Positions 32,386-37,228 of a stretch of DNA of 37,228 nucleotides are shown here, one piece after another. The stretch is from assembly GCA_021155045.1 (NCBI GenBank), contig JAJNQB010000007.1:1-37228 (forward strand), written 5' to 3'. The notes below the pieces were generated by a model. The model saw nothing but the letters and a program-made list of their open reading frames with translations. It was not told where the DNA came from and searched no databases. Made by a program: the position numbers and the translations under genes. The first letter of the stretch is position 1; every line of letters starts with the position of its first letter. The stretch is from Arcticibacter sp. Its GTDB lineage: Bacteria; Bacteroidota; Bacteroidia; 2-12-FULL-35-15.

Positions 32386-33645
32386 CTACGAATTATATAG
32401 CTCCATTACCGTAATTTCAGGAGAAATACCAACTCTACCTGGATAGCCTAAAAAACCAAGCCCTCTATTAACATATAAATATTGGTTGTTTTTTTGGTAC
32501 AATCCTGCCCACTGTTTGTAAACATATTGAGATGGACTCCATTTAAAACTAGGCAGTTCTATTCCAAATTGAAAACCATGAGTATGACCACTAAAAGTTA
32601 TATCCACATCTTTAAATCCCTCCACAACCTGCATACTCCAGTGCGATGGGTCGTGTGACAATAATAATTTTACAGGATATTTTTCTGCACCCAAATATGC
32701 TTTTTGCATATCACCATATTTTGTAAAATGTAAATTTCCTCCCCAATTTTCAACTCCAATTAAAGCAATTTCGGCTCCATTTTTTTGTAAAGCAACATGT
32801 TCATTCAATAAAAGTTTCCATCCAAGTTTTGCATGTATTTCTTTTAATTCATTCAAATTTTTTTCTTTGGCTTCAACACTTTCCCAAGTAACATAATCGC
32901 CATAATCATGATTACCCAATGTGCTATAAACACCCATTGGTGCGTTAATTTTATCTAAAACATTCATAAATTGCTCCATTTCGGAAGCTTTGTCATTAAC
33001 CAAATCTCCAGTGAAAAATATAATATCAGCCCTTTGCTCATTTATCATCTCTACAGCACGCTCAAATGGCTTAGTAGAAACAAAACTACCAGAATGAATA
33101 TCAGATATTTGAACAATTCGCAAACCATTAAATTCATTTGGCAAGTTAGGTAGTACAACTTTTGTTTTGTGAATGGTATAATTAAAGCCTCCTTTAATCA
33201 TTCCATAAATCAAACTAAAAAAAGGCAATGCTGCCATTCCTAAAGCCAACTGATTCATAAATTTTAAACGACTTATTCCTTCTGTTATTCCATCTATATC
33301 TGCATTGTTTTTTGTGCTTACAAAAAATGAAAATATCCATTTAAAAAATCGAATACTATCATCTATACTTATAAATAGGATACCAATAAGTTTTGATATA
33401 AAAAGAATTAAAACAAACGCAAATAAATACAATCTCAAAAATTTAGGCAAATGACTTGGCTGAATAACTAAAAATGAAAACACCACAATTAATGATAGAA
33501 CTGTAAACGACCAATAAGTATAAAAAACAATGTTTTTCCTAGCATCAGAATATCCTTTAATAACAAGGCTTACCGCCTGATAAAAATATAAATCAAACAG
33601 AAACAGAACAACGGCTATAAGAAAAATTCGGATAAAAATTGGCAT
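32386..33645 (-). CDS. Membrane-anchored calcineurin-like metallophosphoesterase
   Basis: 419 residues. The first 150 residues hold about four hydrophobic helices (1-30, 40-62, 70-95, 130-150). The phosphoesterase domain follows at about 165-415 and probably faces the periplasm, though topology is not proven. Metal motifs are complete: QISDIHSG (D182, H184), FTGDLVND (D214), LGNHDYGD (N245, H246), LLLSHDPSHW and FSGHTHGFQFG. This layout is like the YkuE/YaeI group, whose members include a lipid A/UDP-sugar phosphatase-like fold, but substrate cannot be inferred. It ends 13 bases before alkC. A -7 box and a 7-base inverted repeat lie just upstream of its start. Confidence 0.92.
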   Translation of the reverse strand: MPIFIRIFLIAVVLFLFDLYFYQAVSLVIKGYSDARKNIVFYTYWSFTVLSLIVVFSFLVIQPSHLPKFLRLYLFAFVLILFISKLIGILFISIDDSIRFFKWIFSFFVSTKNNADIDGITEGISRLKFMNQLALGMAALPFFSLIYGMIKGGFNYTIHKTKVVLPNLPNEFNGLRIVQISDIHSGSFVSTKPFERAVEMINEQRADIIFFTGDLVNDKASEMEQFMNVLDKINAPMGVYSTLGNHDYGDYVTWESVEAKEKNLNELKEIHAKLGWKLLLNEHVALQKNGAEIALIGVENWGGNLHFTKYGDMQKAYLGAEKYPVKLLLSHDPSHWSMQVVEGFKDVDITFSGHTHGFQFGIELPSFKWSPSQYVYKQWAGLYQKNNQYLYVNRGLGFLGYPGRVGISPEITVMELYNS

Positions 33646-33658
33646 TTTATTTTTTTGA

Positions 33659-33666
33659 CAAAACTA
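33659..33666 (-). promoter_or_regulatory. -7 box for the metallophosphoesterase-alkC-MFS unit
   Basis: TAGTTTTG on the minus strand, exact TAnnTTTG match, 13 bases before the ATG at 33645. No -33 TTG at the expected place; the inverted repeat at 33667-33696 occupies that space. Confidence 0.45.
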
Positions 33667-33696
33667 AGGAAACATTTTTTGATTTCATAGTTTCCT
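33667..33696. repeat. Inverted repeat AGGAAAC-N16-GTTTCCT next to a -7 box
   Basis: Perfect 7-base arms at 33667-33673 and 33690-33696, adjoining the -7 box of the minus-strand unit. It has the position and symmetry of a repressor operator, but the arms are AT-rich and short. Confidence 0.4.
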
Positions 33697-33737
33697 GATA
33701 TTATTTAACGATTATTAGTAATATTGAGCATCGAACA

Positions 33738-34748
33738 ATGAAAGTGTCAAAATTTCAAATAATACAATACCTCATTCTTTTAATCACAGGCATATTTCTT
33801 TGCTGGTTATTTTTTAAAAACGTTGATTTAAAGGTGGCATGGAATGAAATAAAAGAAAGAAATTTTTCATGGTTTTATCTAGTGATTTTTGTTTCTATAT
33901 TAGTTTATATCCTTCGCACCCTAAGATGGAAAATGCTCATAGAAAGCAATGGACACAAAGTTTTATTCTCAAACTTGCTGTCAGCATTATCAATTGGTTA
34001 TTTCGTAAATTTAATAATTCCGAGACTAGGTGAAATAACAAGGTGTTTATCCATAAAAAAAAATCATAACATACGTTTAACAGAATTAATTGGAACTGTA
34101 ATCATTGAACGAACAATTGACATCATTTCTCTATTCATATTTTTAACAATCACTTTATTATTGCAGTTTAATCACATTGTTTTATTTGTAAAAGAAAATA
34201 TTATTCAACCATTTTCAAACCTAATTCATTCAAAAGTCAATCAACACAATTTTTCTTTTTTTATAATAGCCTTGTTCCTCTTTTTAGGCACAATTATAAT
34301 CTTGATTTATTTTAGAAAAAAAATCAATCAAAAAACACCAAAATCAATCTTACTTTTTCTTGATGGTTTAAAACAAGGAGTGATAAGTATATCAATGATG
34401 AAACAAAAAAGTTTGTTTATTTTATATACAATTCTTATTTGGGCAGGATATTATTTTATGACCTATTTTTGGTTTTTTGTTTTCAGCGATTATTCCTTTT
34501 TAACGTGGGGTGCATGTTTATCAATTGTGGCAATAGGAACAATTGGTCGTTCAGTACCCATTCAAGGAGGAGGAATTGGAGCATACCACTTTTTAGTAGC
34601 AGGAGTTGTTTTGCTTTATGGAGGAACAGAAACATTTGGAAAATCACTTGCCACATTAATTCATGGAGGGCAGATGTTTTTTACTTTTTTAATGGGGATA
34701 GCAGGCTTGATTATATTTTATTTCAATTATTGGAAAAACAAGAGCTAA
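33738..34748 (+). CDS. UPF0104 / lysylphosphatidylglycerol synthase transmembrane-region family protein
   Basis: 336-residue inner-membrane protein with about eight hydrophobic segments. Family motifs: LRTLRWKMLI after the second helix, GYFVNLIIPRLGEITRCLSI (about 87-106), VIIERTIDIISL (about 121-132), and GRSVPIQGGGIGAYHFLVAG near residue 275. These match the flippase-like LPG_synthase_TM domain seen alone, without the C-terminal aminoacyl transferase domain of MprF. A role in lipid flipping or envelope stability is suggested by the family; the substrate is unknown. A near-consensus TAATATTG box is at about 33718-33725. It ends with its stop directly touching the stop of the convergent nuclease gene. 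Confidence 0.9.
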   Translation: MKVSKFQIIQYLILLITGIFLCWLFFKNVDLKVAWNEIKERNFSWFYLVIFVSILVYILRTLRWKMLIESNGHKVLFSNLLSALSIGYFVNLIIPRLGEITRCLSIKKNHNIRLTELIGTVIIERTIDIISLFIFLTITLLLQFNHIVLFVKENIIQPFSNLIHSKVNQHNFSFFIIALFLFLGTIIILIYFRKKINQKTPKSILLFLDGLKQGVISISMMKQKSLFILYTILIWAGYYFMTYFWFFVFSDYSFLTWGACLSIVAIGTIGRSVPIQGGGIGAYHFLVAGVVLLYGGTETFGKSLATLIHGGQMFFTFLMGIAGLIIFYFNYWKNKS

Positions 34749-37228
34749 TTATCTATTACAGATACCTTTGAAAGAACAGTATTCACAATTTTCAATATCA
34801 TTCGTTTGTTTAAAAGGCGTTTTTTTATCAATTATTTTTTCGATTAAATTTATTAAAACATCTTCGAATTGATTTAGTAATTCAGAATTTATATTTGCTT
34901 CTTTATTATACTTTACAGCTAATAAACCTTTACTAAGATTTCTAAACGAAACAATACCAGACAATAAATTTTGTTGCGAAATGGTGTTTGATTTTTGATA
35001 CATATAGGCATACATAAGCAGCTGAAAACTTTTCGATAATTTTACATTGAAGGATAATTCAGCAATATCATTTATATTTAATTCCTCATCCTTTACAACG
35101 CCCGTTTTATAATCGATTATACGTGTTGATTCATTATACAAATCAATTCTATCAGCATTACCTCGCAAATTCACAGATATCCCTTTTATGTCTAAAGATG
35201 TTTTTAACTCGAACTCAAGATGTTTAATAAATAAAGGTTTATTTTTATCTTTTTTAAGTAGGTTTATTTCCGATTGAATAAAATTAACTACAAACTTTAA
35301 AGCAACTTTTAAAGAAAGTAAATTTTTTCCCAAATACAATTCATTCTTATCACAATGCTCTTCGAATGTTGAAGCTGTAACAACTTCTACATTTTTTTTC
35401 ATTTCCAATAAATCTTTTTCCGTAATGTTTTTATTTACATAAGAGGAATATAATTTTTCAAGTACGGCATGAACAACTGTTCCTAATGTATCTGCACCTA
35501 ACACTTCTTCTACTTCATCAGCTTCTTTTATTTTGGCTATTGTGCTAAAATAGAACTGTAATGGACATAAAATATATTTGTTTAATGCCGAAGGCGAAAA
35601 TCCATAAGAGGCGTATTCTTCTATCTTTTTAGAAATTTCAGCATTTTTATCGATACTAATTCTATTTTCATTTTGAATCATATTCAAAGGAAATGTTATA
35701 ACTTCTCCTATAATTTCAACATTTACGTTTTTTTTAGGCAACTCATACATCAGCTGGGTAACATATCTACTTCTCTCTCCATTTCCAAATTCGTTTGTTT
35801 CGGTATTATGAATCAAATAAATATTCTTTGCGCGTTGCAATAATCTATAAAAGTGATAAGAAAATATGGAATCTTTTTCAGAGTATGTTGGTAATCCAAA
35901 AAATCTTTTTATTTCATAAGGAATAAAGGAATTAACAGTTTTAGCAGAAGGTAAAACATCTTCATTGCAAGATAATAATATTACGTTTTCAAAATCTAAT
36001 GTTCGAGTTTCGAGCATCCCCATAATTTGTAAACCCAGCAATGGTTCACCGTAAAATGGCAATGTAGTAGCTTTTACAATTTGATTGAATATGCTTCGTA
36101 ATGTTTTAATAGACTCAATTGCTGTATCGTATTCAGCAGACAATGTTTTTATTTTATTAATTATTTTAACAAAAGCAAATAAGTATTCTAATTCTAAATT
36201 AGTTTTGTTATCCAAACTATCGCCTTGTTTTTTAACAATACCATCTTTCAAAACATTAATCAGTTGATATACTGCATCTAAAGCAATTGAAGGGTTTTCC
36301 CATTGATTAAACAACAATTCAAATGTTTCTCCTTTATCGAATTTGCTTTCTAAAGCAAGTTTTTCAATTGTTTTAGCTGAAGCAAAAACAATATTTCTTG
36401 CAATAATTTTTTCAATAATCTTTTTTATCTCAATGAAATCTTTTGTATCAGAAAATAAAATAGAATTGTATGGGTGAGAAAGTAGTTTAATTATATCGGT
36501 ATGATAAAAACTGTAATTACTTCTATTTCCTGCGATTTTTTGAGCCGATTCGTGCAAATTAAATATCAAATCAATATATCCCGAAACGGGCGTATTCTTG
36601 AGAGGATAACCCATTGTAATATTTATATCTGAAACAGATGAAGGAAGTGAATGCAAAACAGGGAATAATAAATTTTCATCAGCCAAAACCAATGCTGTTT
36701 TTTGAAGATGCGTTCCATCAAGATTAAATGCATTAATTAAATTCCCTGCAACCTTAGCTTGTGCTACATTTTTTGCAACGCCTATTACGTTAATTTTTTT
36801 TGAACCAGTAGTTAAAATATTTTCTTCAATAACAGTTGTTTTTTCCCATTGTTTAGAGAAAGACGGAGAATTCTTAAATTTTCTATAGAAATATCCCGCT
36901 TCTTGGTTAAGATCATTCGCATAATAAGAATCTACATCCCAAATTATTTCTGCTTTATTATTGGATTGCAATGAAGAAAAAATTCTTTCTTCGGCTTTGT
37001 TTAATGCATTGAAACCAGCAAAAATAATTTTTTCCCATTCTTGGTTTTTAATTTTTTCATTCAAATTTTGTTCAACAATTTTATATGCCAATCCCTGATA
37101 GGCAAGTTTTTTTTCAATAAGTTGATTGGTAAAATTTGAATAATATCCTGCTAATGATTTAAAAAAATCAAGGTATTCTTTTTGAAATGTTGTTAGCTCA
37201 GAATCATTTAAACTAAATGTTTCAAGTT
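34749..37228 (-). CDS. AddB-like PD-(D/E)XK nuclease with 4Fe-4S cluster, 5'-truncated by the window
   Basis: Probable subunit of an AddAB/RecBCD-type double-strand-break resection complex. The frame stays open on the minus strand to the window edge (upstream of the TTG at 37091 it reads EKKLAYQG and beyond), so that TTG is internal. At least 826 residues are visible. The N-terminal part is a degenerate UvrD-like helicase fold (ENVILLSCNEDVLPSAKT). The C-terminal nuclease has TLGTVVHAVLEKLY, GNADRID, IIDYKTG (Asp and Lys of the active site) and QLLMYAYMYQ. One Cys in LCPLQFYF plus C-x2-C-x5-C at the very end (CEYCSFKGIC) give the four ligands of the AddB/Cas4-type cluster. No AddA/UvrD partner gene is in the window. 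Its stop touches the convergent UPF0104 gene. Confidence 0.92.
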   Translation of the reverse strand, partial: LETFSLNDSELTTFQKEYLDFFKSLAGYYSNFTNQLIEKKLAYQGLAYKIVEQNLNEKIKNQEWEKIIFAGFNALNKAEERIFSSLQSNNKAEIIWDVDSYYANDLNQEAGYFYRKFKNSPSFSKQWEKTTVIEENILTTGSKKINVIGVAKNVAQAKVAGNLINAFNLDGTHLQKTALVLADENLLFPVLHSLPSSVSDINITMGYPLKNTPVSGYIDLIFNLHESAQKIAGNRSNYSFYHTDIIKLLSHPYNSILFSDTKDFIEIKKIIEKIIARNIVFASAKTIEKLALESKFDKGETFELLFNQWENPSIALDAVYQLINVLKDGIVKKQGDSLDNKTNLELEYLFAFVKIINKIKTLSAEYDTAIESIKTLRSIFNQIVKATTLPFYGEPLLGLQIMGMLETRTLDFENVILLSCNEDVLPSAKTVNSFIPYEIKRFFGLPTYSEKDSIFSYHFYRLLQRAKNIYLIHNTETNEFGNGERSRYVTQLMYELPKKNVNVEIIGEVITFPLNMIQNENRISIDKNAEISKKIEEYASYGFSPSALNKYILCPLQFYFSTIAKIKEADEVEEVLGADTLGTVVHAVLEKLYSSYVNKNITEKDLLEMKKNVEVVTASTFEEHCDKNELYLGKNLLSLKVALKFVVNFIQSEINLLKKDKNKPLFIKHLEFELKTSLDIKGISVNLRGNADRIDLYNESTRIIDYKTGVVKDEELNINDIAELSFNVKLSKSFQLLMYAYMYQKSNTISQQNLLSGIVSFRNLSKGLLAVKYNKEANINSELLNQFEDVLINLIEKIIDKKTPFKQTNDIENCEYCSFKGICNR

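Noticed and set aside
34439..34771. Plus-strand 110-codon ORF
   Set aside because: Lies in another frame of the UPF0104 membrane-protein gene and crosses into the nuclease gene; Trp/Arg-rich junk composition.
37089..37091. TTG as the start of the AddB-like protein
   Set aside because: The same frame continues without stop to 37228 and reads as family-like sequence.

Overview
The window comes from a member of the Bacteroidota (Bacteroidetes), probably from one of the environmental Flavobacteriia/Sphingobacteriia-like lineages. The evidence is a type IX secretion (T9SS) C-terminal sorting domain, a TonB receptor carrying an N-terminal carboxypeptidase-regulatory-like domain, a short (289 aa) primary sigma factor of the Bacteroidota type, Bacteroidota -7 boxes (TAnnTTTG) ahead of many genes, very AT-rich DNA, and an absence of obvious Shine-Dalgarno sequences. 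Genus and species cannot be told from this sequence.

Layout. (1) 1-7499: the 3' part of a giant repetitive T9SS-exported surface protein, open at the left edge of the window. (2) 7640-9038: tatA and accA, then a bidirectional terminator, then rpoD on the minus strand. (3) 13706-10092, minus strand: a probable three-gene unit encoding a periplasmic regulatory-domain protein, a TonB-dependent receptor and a small TfoX-like protein. (4) 16061-13813, minus strand: an LpxD-family acyltransferase and an RsbU-type PP2C phosphatase. ribD diverges from lpxD. (5) 17207-19819: a class III aminotransferase and a divergent membrane PlsC acyltransferase. (6) 27409-19822, minus strand: Gfo/Idh oxidoreductase, lipoprotein, polyprenyl glycosylphosphotransferase, 3-hydroxyacyl-CoA dehydrogenase, terminator, YfcE-like phosphoesterase, and two tandem SGNH hydrolases. 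The set looks partly devoted to surface polysaccharide. (7) 27512-30087: pcm, an outer-membrane barrel protein with a good promoter and terminator, and a PhnP-like metallo-hydrolase. (8) 33645-30089, minus strand: a compact run of membrane metallophosphoesterase, AlkC-like DNA glycosylase and MFS transporter. (9) 33738-34748: a UPF0104/LPG-synthase-type membrane protein. It abuts, tail to tail, an AddB-like Fe-S nuclease that runs off the right edge.

Most of this is ordinary chromosomal housekeeping and envelope biology. There is no phage, IS element, CRISPR array, tRNA or rRNA that I can see, and no intergenic gap reaches 300 bases. I found no clear new system. The parts most worth a second look are the adhesin (a two-domain unit duplicated almost exactly, and a 234-residue domain nested inside an Ig-like repeat), the terminator placed immediately ahead of the yfcE-like gene, the tandem SGNH pair, and the four tail-to-tail gene pairs with no room between them.

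Three start codons that a simple ORF caller would pick are wrong: GTG at 78 and TTG at 37091 are internal to genes cut by the window edges, and TTG at 8001 lies upstream of the true accA ATG at 8085.
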